Shown piece after piece: positions 1 to 9,338 of a stretch of 64,000 bases of DNA. The first letter of the stretch is position 1. Every line of letters begins with the position of its first letter. The notes under the pieces were generated by a model. It was not told the origin of the DNA, made no database searches, and worked only from the letters and a program-made list of their open reading frames with translations. A program made the translations under genes and the position numbers. The stretch comes from Methylococcaceae bacterium (lineage in GTDB: Bacteria > Pseudomonadota > Gammaproteobacteria > Methylococcales > Methylomonadaceae): contig JADKAL010000006.1 in NCBI GenBank assembly GCA_016715325.1, positions 124,001 to 188,000 on the forward strand, given 5' to 3'.

Positions 1-1383
1 CATCAAGTATTCGTTTGCTAAGCGTCTGCCGCGTTGCTGGAACCAATAATAGACTAATTGCGTATTGTCTTCTTTCTTTATTACGATTCGATTAATCGGT
101 AAATCGCCGATTTGCCTTCGGTCGATTTCGCTGATTTGCCAGCCGCCTCCGGGAATACAAACTCGCGGCGAATGGGGCGATACGCCTTTACGCTGGGATT
201 CGTAATAGGCCGAATAAAAGTTAACTAACTCCGATTTTTCATTTTTGTAGTCGGCGAGAATGTAGTCGGTTAACCCCAGATATTTTGTAACCGATTCATC
301 CATGTTAGTTTGCTCGCCCTTCCAGTTGCCAAGTTCTGTCGGAAAATTAGGAAATAACGTTCTAGGCGGTATTATTTCTTCACGCTTTCCGATACTGGAA
401 ACCAATAAGGCGGAAATAGCCAATGCACCGACTGAAGCTATTAAGGGTAAAGACTGTCGTCTTTCTTTTACTTCGAATTGACTGACATCGAGATCTATTT
501 CCTGGCTTAAACCGAAGATTTCGAAGAGAGATTTTTTATTTTTACCGATGCGGCTTAAAACTGTCATTTCAATAAACAAAACGCCGAAACAAGCCATAAA
601 CACAATCCAGCCTTCGAAATCGTGAAGGAAGCCTTCGGCCATTGCGATACCCCAATTATCGACTAATACCCCGATCATTCCAATTCGGAAGCTGTTCATC
701 AATATCGTGATTGGAATAGTCGATAACACAAGAACTACTTTTTTCCAAAAGTCCGCGTCGAATAAATAGGCGCAAATAAAACCCAGACTGAGTAGCGGAA
801 ACAGATAGCGTAAACCGCTGCAAGCTTCGACAACTTGAAGTTTAAAGTCGCCGAGGTCGATGACGTTGCCTTCCAAGTAGACAGGTATTTGACACCAGCG
901 GATGAAATAAACCCCCAGTTTCGACGACAGCAATTGCAGATTGGCGGATAAGCTCGCTTCTAGAAAATAAGGTAAAGGTATAGCGAATACCAGCAGTAGA
1001 ATAGGAATCAGGACCGGTTTGCATGCCGGCCAACCCATGACAGCGAGCGTAAGGCCGAGCAATACTATTATCAGCGCGTATTGCGTCAGAATAAAGAGAG
1101 CACTGACTTCGCCGATAATGAAGATAATTAAGGCAAAAACAATAAGACCTAAACCCCACCATGACGGATTAAATTCACTTTGAACGATGATATTTTTTTT
1201 TTGCCAGATAAAATACAGCGTAAGGAACGGCAGTAAATAGCCGTGGCTATATTCTTCTTGTTTGCCCCAACGCAGGATAAGTTCGCTGATGCCTTCCCAA
1301 AATGCGGAAGTCATTAAGCCCAGAGCAACCGCCAGCCAGAGCCACGCTTGCCAATTCATGCGCCAGATAGTGTTTTTATCCAT
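1..1383 (-). CDS. Exosortase fused to EpsI domain (3' end outside window)
   Basis: The reading frame starts at the ATG at 1383 and stays open to base 1, so the C-terminus is missing. The N-terminal two thirds is a polytopic membrane exosortase. The catalytic Cys is in EACSGLRYL, the conserved Arg in NSFRIG and the conserved His in LHDFEGW. It continues into an EpsI-type periplasmic domain with the motifs HSPRVCIPGGGW and YYWFQQRGR. Exosortases cleave and anchor PEP-CTERM-type proteins and usually sit in exopolysaccharide loci, as here at the end of a glycosyltransferase operon. A one-chain exosortase-EpsI fusion resembles the VPLPA-CTERM exosortase D type, but that subtype is my inference. 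No protein with a recognisable PEP-CTERM tail is encoded in the window. The gene begins 44 bases after the preceding GT-STAS gene on the same strand. Confidence 0.88.
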   Translation of the reverse strand, partial: MDKNTIWRMNWQAWLWLAVALGLMTSAFWEGISELILRWGKQEEYSHGYLLPFLTLYFIWQKKNIIVQSEFNPSWWGLGLIVFALIIFIIGEVSALFILTQYALIIVLLGLTLAVMGWPACKPVLIPILLLVFAIPLPYFLEASLSANLQLLSSKLGVYFIRWCQIPVYLEGNVIDLGDFKLQVVEACSGLRYLFPLLSLGFICAYLFDADFWKKVVLVLSTIPITILMNSFRIGMIGVLVDNWGIAMAEGFLHDFEGWIVFMACFGVLFIEMTVLSRIGKNKKSLFEIFGLSQEIDLDVSQFEVKERRQSLPLIASVGALAISALLVSSIGKREEIIPPRTLFPNFPTELGNWKGEQTNMDESVTKYLGLTDYILADYKNEKSELVNFYSAYYESQRKGVSPHSPRVCIPGGGWQISEIDRRQIGDLPINRIVIKKEDNTQLVYYWFQQRGRRLANEYLM

Positions 1384-1427
1384 GCTTATCTATTGAAGTA
1401 AAATTATCTAAGTCTCACAGACTCATG

Positions 1428-2531
1428 CTAAATGAACAAATCGTTAACCTTTTGCCACTTTAGAATACGACTTACGGTTTTATTGAAGTTGGCAAACTTT
1501 AACGAATGGCCCGATGTTTTTAAGTGCTTATACAATATCAGAGATAATCCCAGAAAGGCACTGTCAATTAAGTTGACATGACTTAAATCGATAATGACAT
1601 CGCGCTCACTCTCGGCAGCTTTTTTAAATTCCGTTCGAAGCGGCATCATCGTAAGATGCGAGCAATCCCCGCTTAACTTCATTTCATAACGGTTTTCGGA
1701 ATTAATAGACGTTTGAATACTAACGGGTTGATCAGTCGAGTTTTCCGAATTAAATTTCAACCACAACCAGTAAGGTAAAACGTTACAGACCAACAACTTT
1801 AAAAATTGCAGCCCATCGTCGTAATAACGTTTCCAGAGCGAAGGTTCCTGATAAATCCGCCAAAGCCATTCCAAGCCGATGCGTTGAACGGTTTCTGGGG
1901 CACGTTTGACCGTGCCGGCAAAGAAATTGATAACTGCCCCTAAATGACTGACAACCGGAGCTTTCAGTTTGTGGCGATTAAGTTCGATCCAGGCTTGGCC
2001 TTTTTTGGCGCTGATTGCGACAATCAAAAATTCTATGTCATGCTTATTTATAGTTTCGATAATATCGGGTGTGCTCATGTCCTCAATCGAGCCGAATCCA
2101 GGGGTGTGGTATCCAACTGAGAACAAACCGGACGGATTTTCATTGACTGCGCGATGTGCCTTTTCGGCCACACCCGGCTCACCGCCGAAAAAATAGACTT
2201 TTAACGGCACATCGGTTTTACGGCGATATAAAAACTCGACTAGATTCGAACCGGCAACGCGTTCGGGTATCGGAATGCCTAGCAACTTAGCGGTTACTAC
2301 GATCGGAAAGCCGTCTACAATCGATAAGTCGCTGTCGATAACGGATTCTCTAAACGCCTTATCCTTTTGCGTGCCGCAAAGAAAATTAAGATTGGGCGTT
2401 GAAAGAAAACAAGGTCTGTTTTCGTTAGCGGCCGACAAGATTTCGATTGCGGTTTGATTCATATCGACTGCATCGAAGGGTAATCCGAGCAAACACCAGC
2501 TATTTCGTGAAAAGTCTTTATCGAGGTCCAT
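1428..2531 (-). CDS. WecB/TagA/CpsF glycosyltransferase with C-terminal STAS domain
   Basis: Residues about 10-255 are a WecG/TagA/CpsF (GT26) glycosyltransferase. Visible motifs are TPNLNF (45-50), the putative catalytic Asp in DG (73-74), FFGG (114-117) and the long family signature around GAVINFFAGTVKRAPE (198-213) with LEWLWRIYQEP. After a linker, residues about 280-367 form a STAS domain (DVIIDLSHVNLIDSAFLGL). STAS domains of the SpoIIAA type normally carry a phosphorylatable Ser as the second residue after the Asp; here the string is DSA, so that Ser is Ala. GT26 enzymes add a ManNAc-type sugar to a lipid-linked intermediate at the membrane. The gene lies 19 bases downstream of the GT2 gene. 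The start is an ATG. Confidence 0.9.
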   Translation of the reverse strand: MDLDKDFSRNSWCLLGLPFDAVDMNQTAIEILSAANENRPCFLSTPNLNFLCGTQKDKAFRESVIDSDLSIVDGFPIVVTAKLLGIPIPERVAGSNLVEFLYRRKTDVPLKVYFFGGEPGVAEKAHRAVNENPSGLFSVGYHTPGFGSIEDMSTPDIIETINKHDIEFLIVAISAKKGQAWIELNRHKLKAPVVSHLGAVINFFAGTVKRAPETVQRIGLEWLWRIYQEPSLWKRYYDDGLQFLKLLVCNVLPYWLWLKFNSENSTDQPVSIQTSINSENRYEMKLSGDCSHLTMMPLRTEFKKAAESERDVIIDLSHVNLIDSAFLGLSLILYKHLKTSGHSLKFANFNKTVSRILKWQKVNDLFI

Positions 2532-2550
2532 GTTTAATTATTAATAGAAA

Positions 2551-3747
2551 TTATGAATTCCGGTCGGTTCTGACCCATTCTTTTTGGCGCTTACTTAAGT
2601 AAGTTAAATATATCGACAGTTTTGAAACGACATACAACGGTATTGCAGCTAATTCTTTAGCAGATAAATAATGTTGTCCGTGAGTTCGCCAAATTCCGGC
2701 TAGCATGACGGCGAAGTAAATAAAGCTACTTAATAAAATGACAAATGCAGTTGTGGCGTCGGTTATGAATGCAAGTAAAGCTATTGTCAGTAAACCGCTT
2801 AACGAAATCATCACCGTCAAGGATAGCGGAGGTACGCCGATGTCTAAAGCTAATACGAACAAGCGCCAGTTTTTTCGGATAAACGACTCTTTTATAAGCT
2901 TAGGAACTTGTTGAAAGATCGTCTGCAAATGACCGTGTTCCCACCGGGTGCGCTGACTGAGCTCGGCGGCGGATTGTTCGGGGAAGTCGCTATAAACATA
3001 CGCTTCGGAGCAAAATACCGGGGGATAGCCGTTGATCGCGCAATCGATACCTAACTGCATATCTTCGACCAGATTGCCATGCCCTAAATTGACGGTTTTG
3101 AGTGCATCCCAGGGAAATGCCATCCCCGTTCCCGTTAACGTTACCGGAAATCCCATTTTGTTCATGGCAGACAAGCGTATTTTATTTTTCAGCAACCAGG
3201 CAAATCCCGATATTTTCTGTTTTATCGATGCATTTTCAATCGTATGCATCAGATAGGTCATCTGGGCCGGCAAATGGAGCAAGGCTACCGTGTTGATCAG
3301 ATTAATCAATGCGGCTTTCGTCGTTTCGCAATCGGCATCCATAATCACTAGAATGTCGGGACGACCTTTCGATTCCAAATGTTTAATACCGAAATCCAGG
3401 GCATAGCCTTTCCCGCGATTGCTAAGATCATTACGTTCAAGGACGGTCGCACCTAAGTTACGCGCAATTTCAGCCGTAGTGTCGGTGCAATTATCCGCCA
3501 CAAGTACAATATCGGCAGGATTTTTACCGGGTAATTCTGCAATCAACCTGCTTAAGGTGAGTCCGATAATTTTCGACTCGTTATGCGCAGGAATAAGAAT
3601 TTTGTAAGAGATTGAAGGTTGTAATGTTTCCGGGCACGGTTTAGATTTGGTATCGAGGAGAATCGCAATTAAGCATTCCGTACCGACAACCCATAACGGG
3701 ATCGAAATCAGCAAGGCTATCGAAAGAGCTAATATATCGAGAATCAT
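2551..3747 (-). CDS. Membrane glycosyltransferase family 2 (processive-type motifs)
   Basis: A 398-residue GT2 enzyme. It has one N-terminal membrane segment (about 3-30), the cytosolic GT-A domain, and two or more membrane segments near the C-terminus. Motifs present are ILIPAHNES, the metal-binding DAD (137-139), the putative catalytic ED (228-229) and QRTRW (265-269). The last corresponds to the Q/RxxRW motif of polymerising or processive glycosyltransferases such as cellulose and hyaluronan synthases. The ATG at 3747 is preferred over an in-frame GTG one codon upstream, because its A overlaps the upstream TGA stop (TGATG coupling). It probably adds or polymerises sugars of the exopolysaccharide. 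The sugar donor cannot be told from sequence. Confidence 0.87.
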   Translation of the reverse strand: MILDILALSIALLISIPLWVVGTECLIAILLDTKSKPCPETLQPSISYKILIPAHNESKIIGLTLSRLIAELPGKNPADIVLVADNCTDTTAEIARNLGATVLERNDLSNRGKGYALDFGIKHLESKGRPDILVIMDADCETTKAALINLINTVALLHLPAQMTYLMHTIENASIKQKISGFAWLLKNKIRLSAMNKMGFPVTLTGTGMAFPWDALKTVNLGHGNLVEDMQLGIDCAINGYPPVFCSEAYVYSDFPEQSAAELSQRTRWEHGHLQTIFQQVPKLIKESFIRKNWRLFVLALDIGVPPLSLTVMISLSGLLTIALLAFITDATTAFVILLSSFIYFAVMLAGIWRTHGQHYLSAKELAAIPLYVVSKLSIYLTYLSKRQKEWVRTDRNS

Positions 3748-4952
3748 CACGCAAGCGCCTCGTGAATGTGACCGGCTAATTTGGCGGCTTCCGTTTCAGC
3801 ATTATGTTGGTCGCAAACAGCTATAAAGCCGATGTCGCATATGGTTTCTAGAGCGGAATCGGTGGTATTGAGCAATTCTTTTATCGCGTGTTTCAACGCA
3901 TCGACATCGCCCGGCGGAACAAGCCAGCCGTTTTTACCGGGCTGGATCAGTTCAGGAATACCGGCGACATACGTTGAAATGACCGGTCGACGCAAAGCCA
4001 AGGCTTCCATGATAACAACGGGCAAGCCCTCCGCAAAACTGGGTAACACCATTGCTCTGGATTCAAGCAAGAGTTGTTTGACTTTATCGCTGCCGATCCA
4101 GCCGGTGATTTCTACTGACTGTATTCGATATTCCGCAATTTTCGCTTCGATGTCTTTCCGCATGGGGCCGTCGCCTGCCAAAATCAAATTAAAGTCGACG
4201 CCTTCGTCTTGAAGTTGTTTCACCGCTTCCAGTAGTAATAGTTGACCCTTTTGCTCGCATAAACGCCCGATACAGAGCAATTGCCGAGTTCCAGGCGGAA
4301 TTTTTTGTTCTTGGTTGTTAAGAAAACTCGAATCAAGCCCGCAATGTACGACTTTGACTTTATGCCATGCCGATGACGGAATCCAACGAAATAATTGGCT
4401 GCGTCCGTAAGAGCTGATTGCGACGACGAAACGACTGTGTATTATTTTTTCGGATAAATGAATGAATTCCGGTTTGTCGAATTCCTCCGGTCCATGAACA
4501 GTAAAGCTATAACCGGAGCCGCCCAGTAAATAAGCTAACATTACAACGGTTGTTGAATTCGTACCGAAATGCGCATGGACATGCGAAATGGCCGAAGCTC
4601 TTTGCCATTGCAAAAATAAGCACGCTTCGACTAAATAAATAAGGTGCATGATTAGTCCTCGCTCGGAATGTAATCCCAAGCGGCAAGCAGTTTTTAACGC
4701 AATAAAAAACAATAGGGGAGAAGTCGCAATCGTTTTGAGGAAGGCCGCTAAGATTTTGTCCGGTCTTTCTTTGAGGATATAACGCGTCTTTTTTAATTCG
4801 TCCTGATCGAGCGGATCGACCAATTCATCTTTGTCAGTGCGCAAGGCAAAGCGCTCGATTTCGTAGCCTAATTTTTCCAATGCCATGATTTCTCTTCTAA
4901 TAAAGCTATGGCTGACTTTAGGGTATTGGTTGACAAAATAGGCTAATTTCAT
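3747..4952 (-). CDS. Glycosyltransferase family 4 (colanic-acid WcaL-like)
   Basis: A 401-residue GT-B glycosyltransferase. The N-terminal acceptor domain begins MKLAYFVNQYPKVSHSF, typical of the WcaL/AmsK-like branch of GT4. The C-terminal donor domain has GRLCEQKGQ, ILAGDGPMR and an E-x7-E region (SFAEGLPVVIMEALALRRPV). It is translationally coupled to the following GT2 gene through a TGATG junction. No membrane segment is needed; these enzymes work at the inner face of the cytoplasmic membrane. It likely transfers a hexose in the repeat unit of the exopolysaccharide. Confidence 0.88.
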   Translation of the reverse strand: MKLAYFVNQYPKVSHSFIRREIMALEKLGYEIERFALRTDKDELVDPLDQDELKKTRYILKERPDKILAAFLKTIATSPLLFFIALKTACRLGLHSERGLIMHLIYLVEACLFLQWQRASAISHVHAHFGTNSTTVVMLAYLLGGSGYSFTVHGPEEFDKPEFIHLSEKIIHSRFVVAISSYGRSQLFRWIPSSAWHKVKVVHCGLDSSFLNNQEQKIPPGTRQLLCIGRLCEQKGQLLLLEAVKQLQDEGVDFNLILAGDGPMRKDIEAKIAEYRIQSVEITGWIGSDKVKQLLLESRAMVLPSFAEGLPVVIMEALALRRPVISTYVAGIPELIQPGKNGWLVPPGDVDALKHAIKELLNTTDSALETICDIGFIAVCDQHNAETEAAKLAGHIHEALA

Positions 4953-4986
4953 TCAGTTAATTTGGTAATTACAAAGTCGAATCTGT

Positions 4987-5847
4987 TTATTTTACGAGCT
5001 TATGCTTGAAATATCTCAATAATGATTTTATGCAATAAAAAGGATACAAAATAAATAATTCCTTTATCCAAATGCCGACGCCCTCAGGCGGACGCAAATT
5101 AAAATCCGCTTTAATTTTTGCCGAAAGAATCGAAGGCAAGCCAAAAAAGCTAACCCCAGAATGATTTTCCCCCGTATTCGTTAACCATATTGCCGCCGCA
5201 TAGGGAAAGGCTTTCAAAGGAAGATTTCTCTCGGAAAACCAAGCGGTAATTTTTCGATGTCCGCCCAGGACGCTGAATAAAAACTCATGGTCGATCAACT
5301 CCATAATGCTGTCCTGACTGGCGTTTAACGTTACGGCATCCGGCTGGCGGAGCAAGTCGAATTTTAAAATATGGGATGATCCGCAGACCTGATTGAAATG
5401 ATCGGTTTCAGAGATTAACAAGCCGCCGTCGCGATAAACAAAACCTTTGTCGACATACCAGCCGTTTTCCCCAGGATGGGTGTTCACAAAGCCGGCAATA
5501 TCTTTATGCAGATAATCGTCCGCATCAAAAAACATGACGTATTCGGGATTAAATTCTTCCGCTTTTTTCAGGCTGATGACGTATTTTGTGCCTTTATCCT
5601 TTAACACAGCCGACATGCCGGTGCGTGCCTGATTCGCCTCGGAAGGCGCTGGAAAGCCTACTTTGACATAGTGAACGTTGGTGAAAGTAGGTATGTCGGA
5701 AGGAATTTGATTGCAAACGACGATGACTTGAAATCGATTGTCGGTTTGTGCGCAAACCGAATTCAACGTGCGGGCAAGCAAATGCTCGACTTTCCGGTAA
5801 TCGCTGCTATTTTGCGGGTGTCTTAAAGAAGTGATAAACACTAACAT
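4987..5847 (-). CDS. Putative glycosyltransferase (GT-A fold)
   Basis: I chose the ATG at 5847 (MLVFITSLRHP) over an upstream TTG at 5862, because GAGAAACG lies just ahead of it. The 286-residue protein has a GT2-like GT-A core: FITSLRH, then TLNSVCAQTDNRFQVIVVCN, and a metal-binding DADD motif in YVMFFDADDYLH. The remainder diverges from well-known families. Its place between a sulfotransferase and a GT4 gene on the same strand supports a role in building the same glycan. Specificity unknown. Confidence 0.72.
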   Translation of the reverse strand: MLVFITSLRHPQNSSDYRKVEHLLARTLNSVCAQTDNRFQVIVVCNQIPSDIPTFTNVHYVKVGFPAPSEANQARTGMSAVLKDKGTKYVISLKKAEEFNPEYVMFFDADDYLHKDIAGFVNTHPGENGWYVDKGFVYRDGGLLISETDHFNQVCGSSHILKFDLLRQPDAVTLNASQDSIMELIDHEFLFSVLGGHRKITAWFSERNLPLKAFPYAAAIWLTNTGENHSGVSFFGLPSILSAKIKADFNLRPPEGVGIWIKELFILYPFYCIKSLLRYFKHKLVK

Positions 5848-5926
5848 GGATTCGTTTCTCAATTATTGTGCGCGGTGCAGTGAGAAGATAAAAAACATTG
5901 TTTCGGTTAATCGACCGATCTGAATG

Positions 5927-6802
5927 TTACTGTCGCGTAGCTGGAAATAAAGTCGTCCATTCATCATAGCGTTTGCCGGTAAGTGTTGTTAGTTCCGCAA
6001 CCTGGGGTTGCATGATGGGACGCAGTAGTTCAACAACGTCGGCATGATTGCCGTCATCCTTTTCAACTTTTCGCGACATCGATTTTAAAAGTTTTGCTTT
6101 TAATTGAGGGCTGATCGATTTTTTCAAAATATCCCAAACAAAACTGCCTTTTAATTTCGATACAAGACCGGCGGCAATGAATTTATTTACCGAAGCTTTA
6201 GATTTATTGTGCACATCAAATTGCTCGGGCAGTTCGATTTCCGCGCTCACGCCCAGCCAAGTGAAGAGATCGATTAGCGTTTGTTTGGGTTCCTTGACCA
6301 AGGCTTCCGTGGTTAAAGTGAATACGTTGTCTTCGCCGAACAATTCAAGATACGGCGTAATCTGTAGGGCGTAATGACTGGCGTTCATTATCCAGGGATT
6401 CTCGAGAATACCTTGCGGCATGTTCCGGCCTTCGGCGCTGAATTCAACTTCCCACCAATACTGGCTGATAGCGCGTTCGATAGGATCGCGCATGATGTAA
6501 ATGATTTTGGCGTCGGGGCAGGCGGCATGAATACGCTCCGGAACCCCGGCGTAATGCGGCGACTTGGTATAGTCGGTGGATGATTCGCCGCGAAATTTTT
6601 GAGTTTCAGCTTCGCTAAAGAGATTGCTATACCAATCCCAACCCTTATTCCAGTTTAGCTCCTTGACGAAGAATCCGGGTTCTTTCCACGGGTCGCGCGT
6701 CATGAAAATATCGGGGTGCAGCGCCAGATAATTATGTAGAGACGTCGTTGCGGCTTTCATGGCCCCGACCACAAATAAATTTGGCATTCTCGTATTATTC
6801 AT
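5927..6802 (-). CDS. PAPS-dependent sulfotransferase
   Basis: A 291-residue member of the carbohydrate sulfotransferase superfamily. The 5'-phosphosulfate loop is GAMKAATTSL (13-22). The 3'-phosphate-binding element is RDPIERAISQYWW (105-117). RGESSTDYTKSPHY between them is the usual substrate-side segment. It has no signal peptide or membrane helix, so sulfation is expected in the cytoplasm using PAPS, before export of the glycan. It overlaps the next upstream GT4 gene by 8 bases. With the other sulfotransferases in this window it suggests a multiply sulfated polysaccharide. Confidence 0.88.
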   Translation of the reverse strand: MNNTRMPNLFVVGAMKAATTSLHNYLALHPDIFMTRDPWKEPGFFVKELNWNKGWDWYSNLFSEAETQKFRGESSTDYTKSPHYAGVPERIHAACPDAKIIYIMRDPIERAISQYWWEVEFSAEGRNMPQGILENPWIMNASHYALQITPYLELFGEDNVFTLTTEALVKEPKQTLIDLFTWLGVSAEIELPEQFDVHNKSKASVNKFIAAGLVSKLKGSFVWDILKKSISPQLKAKLLKSMSRKVEKDDGNHADVVELLRPIMQPQVAELTTLTGKRYDEWTTLFPATRQ

Positions 6803-7793
6803 AGACTTCTACGACCGACGCGATAGTGGCTTTAAAGTGTTTAACATAGTTTTCTTCCGAACATTCCAATGCTGCAAAGGCTTTCCCGCTTTGAGCCAAT
6901 TTGTTTCGTAAAACTGGATCGTTCCAAAGGGCGAGGATTTTTTCTTTCATACTCTCTTTAGACCCGGGCAAGCATAACAAACCGCTTTCATGGTCTTTCA
7001 CATAATCGCTGATGCCCGATGAGTCGGTCACAATGATCGGAACGCCGAGATAGAATGCGACCACAATGGTCACGTGTCCGCAGGGTATTTCGTTGCTCTT
7101 AAGCGGAAGCACCATGAATTGGGAATGAGCTATGACCGAGTAAGCTTCATCCTTAGGAATATTCGTTAGTACCGTTACGTTTTGAGGGATTTCGAGGCCG
7201 ATGAGATTATGCGGCCTTACCACAACAACAGCCGGAATTTCAGGCAACTCCTTCATGGCGAACATGAAGGTCCGGTAGTCTCTGGCATTACCGCCGACTG
7301 CGCAAATGTAATTCTTGGTAAAGGTATTCCCGCTATCTTCAAATCGGGGATCTTTAACACCCCAGCGGACAAAGTCGAATTGTTCGTAAGGAATTTTGAA
7401 ATAATCCGAATACAAACCGATTTCCATTGTAGACGACACAACAAGTTTGTTGATTTTTTTAAAGGCGAACTGCATACGTTTTAAAGCAAAACCGACCGGG
7501 AGTTCCGCAAAATTAAAAGCATAGACGATATGGGGCGTGCGAATGCGAAAACACCACAATAATACGGCGCAATAAAACGCCATGTACGGTCCGTGCGAGA
7601 CGATAATGTCGCTTCGACGAGCTTGCATAACGGCTTGAAACGAGGCAAACAGTCTTTGGAATGGCAATAAAAATTTATTGCCCGGATGGGCGCGGTAAAA
7701 AAACCAATCGACATTCTCGAAATGCTTATCGATCCATCGCCAGGTCGCGTTGGTATGCTCTGAACTGATTACGACGACTTTTACGGCTTTCAT
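6795..7793 (-). CDS. Glycosyltransferase, GT-B type (GT4-like)
   Basis: A 332-residue GT-B glycosyltransferase. It lacks a strong N-terminal motif, but the C-terminal half has AVGGNARDYRTF, then VVVRPHNL, and a donor-binding region (MVLPLKSNEIPCGHVTIVVA, then YLGVPIIVTDSSGI). The usual second Glu of the E-x7-E pair is not obvious. It starts at an ATG 7 bases after the stop of the GT2 gene and overlaps the following sulfotransferase by 8 bases, so it belongs to the same operon. Substrate unknown. Confidence 0.75.
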   Translation of the reverse strand: MKAVKVVVISSEHTNATWRWIDKHFENVDWFFYRAHPGNKFLLPFQRLFASFQAVMQARRSDIIVSHGPYMAFYCAVLLWCFRIRTPHIVYAFNFAELPVGFALKRMQFAFKKINKLVVSSTMEIGLYSDYFKIPYEQFDFVRWGVKDPRFEDSGNTFTKNYICAVGGNARDYRTFMFAMKELPEIPAVVVVRPHNLIGLEIPQNVTVLTNIPKDEAYSVIAHSQFMVLPLKSNEIPCGHVTIVVAFYLGVPIIVTDSSGISDYVKDHESGLLCLPGSKESMKEKILALWNDPVLRNKLAQSGKAFAALECSEENYVKHFKATIASVVEVYE

Positions 7794-7800
7794 AGCTTTT

Positions 7801-8793
7801 TCACTTATATTCGATGAGTTTGGCTTTTTCGGAGAAAAGTTGGGTCTTTAGAAACCGACCAACCCCGGAAATTTGTGGAAATTTCGCTAGCATGACCGAA
7901 CAAGCGTAGATCAATGAGATTCGGCGTGATGATTTATCGACCGGATAAATAAACGCAATCTTTGCAATCTGTGTTGGATAAATTAACCAAAGACTGAGAA
8001 ACCAGGGGTTAACGAAGAACGATAAGATCAGGCTAGCGATAGGCAGAAAACCGCCCCAAAAAACAATGCTGCGGGTTTCTTTTACCCAATATCTTTCGGG
8101 TGATTTGCAGTGCAAATGGCTGCCTGCCGAATAGGCGAAACCGGCGCGTTTAGTGCGTTGCCACCATTGCCTAAAATGCGTCATATTCGCATCGTGCACT
8201 GTCATATCGTGATCCAGACGCCTTATTTTCCAGCCATTTTCACGGAGACGGAAACACAGTTCCGGTTCTTCCCCGGCGATTAAATCGTTGCGGTACCCCT
8301 TCGCTTCGCTAAATGCGGAAATTCGTATTAAGGCATCGCCGCCGCATGCGGTTGCATCGCCGGTAGGGGTATTCCATTCGATATCGCATAAGCGATTGTA
8401 AAGCGTTCGCTCAGGAAATCGTTCGCGACGCCGTCCGCAGCCAACGGCATATGTCTCGTTCGACTCTAAAAATGAAAATGCAGTATCAAGCCAACCGGAA
8501 ACGATTTGGCAATCGCCGTCAATGAAATGGACGTACTTTAACTCGGGAAATTGATCGATTAAGGCTTTAAACCCCTCGTTCCGCGCTCGCGCCGCCGTAA
8601 AAGGTATGGACAAGTCAAGTCTTACGAGTTTTACCTGATGTTTTTCCGCAATGTCGACGCTATTATCGGTCGATCCTGAATCCACATAAACGATACAGTG
8701 CAATTCTTTCCTTAACGAGTTGAAACAATCGTTAAGACGTTCCCCTTCATTACGACCGATAACAACCGCACCTATCAATTCTTCCTTTTTCAT
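7801..8793 (-). CDS. Glycosyltransferase family 2
   Basis: A 330-residue GT2 enzyme. It starts GAVVIGRNEGERL, has VYVDSGSTDNSV and the DGD metal-binding motif in HFIDGDCQIV, and a GGDALIR segment followed by AGEEPELCFRLR. One or two C-terminal membrane segments (about 250-290) are likely. It overlaps the preceding acyltransferase by 4 bases (ATGA), which is strong evidence of co-translation. It acts in the cytoplasm at the membrane. The sugar is unknown. Confidence 0.88.
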   Translation of the reverse strand: MKKEELIGAVVIGRNEGERLNDCFNSLRKELHCIVYVDSGSTDNSVDIAEKHQVKLVRLDLSIPFTAARARNEGFKALIDQFPELKYVHFIDGDCQIVSGWLDTAFSFLESNETYAVGCGRRRERFPERTLYNRLCDIEWNTPTGDATACGGDALIRISAFSEAKGYRNDLIAGEEPELCFRLRENGWKIRRLDHDMTVHDANMTHFRQWWQRTKRAGFAYSAGSHLHCKSPERYWVKETRSIVFWGGFLPIASLILSFFVNPWFLSLWLIYPTQIAKIAFIYPVDKSSRRISLIYACSVMLAKFPQISGVGRFLKTQLFSEKAKLIEYK

Positions 8794-9332
8794 TCCTCAC
8801 CCGGCGATTGATTAGCACTCAGTTTTTTTACGACTTTGGCAGGAATGCCAGCGACCACTTCATAACTGTTCACATCTTTTGTGACCACCGCATTCGCACC
8901 GACTAAACAATGCTCATGCAAGGTTATACCGCCCAAAATTTTTGCACCGGCTCCCATGTCGACATGACCTTTTATAACCGGGTAGCCGCCGTTCATTTTC
9001 GTGCCGATCGTTACTTGCTGGTGGATAAGGCAGTTAACGCCGATGATTGCGGCGGGGTGTATCACGATCCCGTTCGGATGAGGAATACGCAAGCCGCCGC
9101 CGATTTGGCAATTTAAAGGAATGTCTGCGCCGGTGACAACCGACCAAAAACGATGGCGGAACACACAAAGCTTTTGGATGATTAACGCCGCAAACCCTTT
9201 TCGTTGCCGCCACTTTTGGTAATCGCGCAACGATTTCAGCAGTTTTCGACCGGGATCCCAAAATCGGACGGGTGTTTCTCGCGCCCAGTCGGGAAGGGTT
9301 GCCGATATAGCAGAATGTATTTGTGTATCCAT
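8790..9332 (-). CDS. Serine acetyltransferase-like hexapeptide acyltransferase
   Basis: About 180 residues. The C-terminal half is a left-handed beta helix of hexapeptide repeats (IPLNCQIGGGLRIPHPNGIV, then VIGVN-like turns) with HPNGIVIHP and the terminal VAGIPAKVVKK, as in CysE-type serine acetyltransferases. The N-terminal helical domain of true CysE is shortened. In a polysaccharide operon it more likely O-acetylates a sugar or glycan intermediate than makes O-acetylserine; that is inference. The ATG at 9332 is preferred to the TTG at 9338; it falls 6 bases after the previous stop codon. Confidence 0.8.
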   Translation of the reverse strand: MDTQIHSAISATLPDWARETPVRFWDPGRKLLKSLRDYQKWRQRKGFAALIIQKLCVFRHRFWSVVTGADIPLNCQIGGGLRIPHPNGIVIHPAAIIGVNCLIHQQVTIGTKMNGGYPVIKGHVDMGAGAKILGGITLHEHCLVGANAVVTKDVNSYEVVAGIPAKVVKKLSANQSPGEE

Positions 9333-9338
9333 GTGCAA

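Noticed and set aside
8790..9332. Housekeeping CysE (cysteine synthesis)
   Set aside because: It lacks the full N-terminal helical domain and is embedded and coupled in a glycan operon, so a glycan acetyltransferase is more likely.
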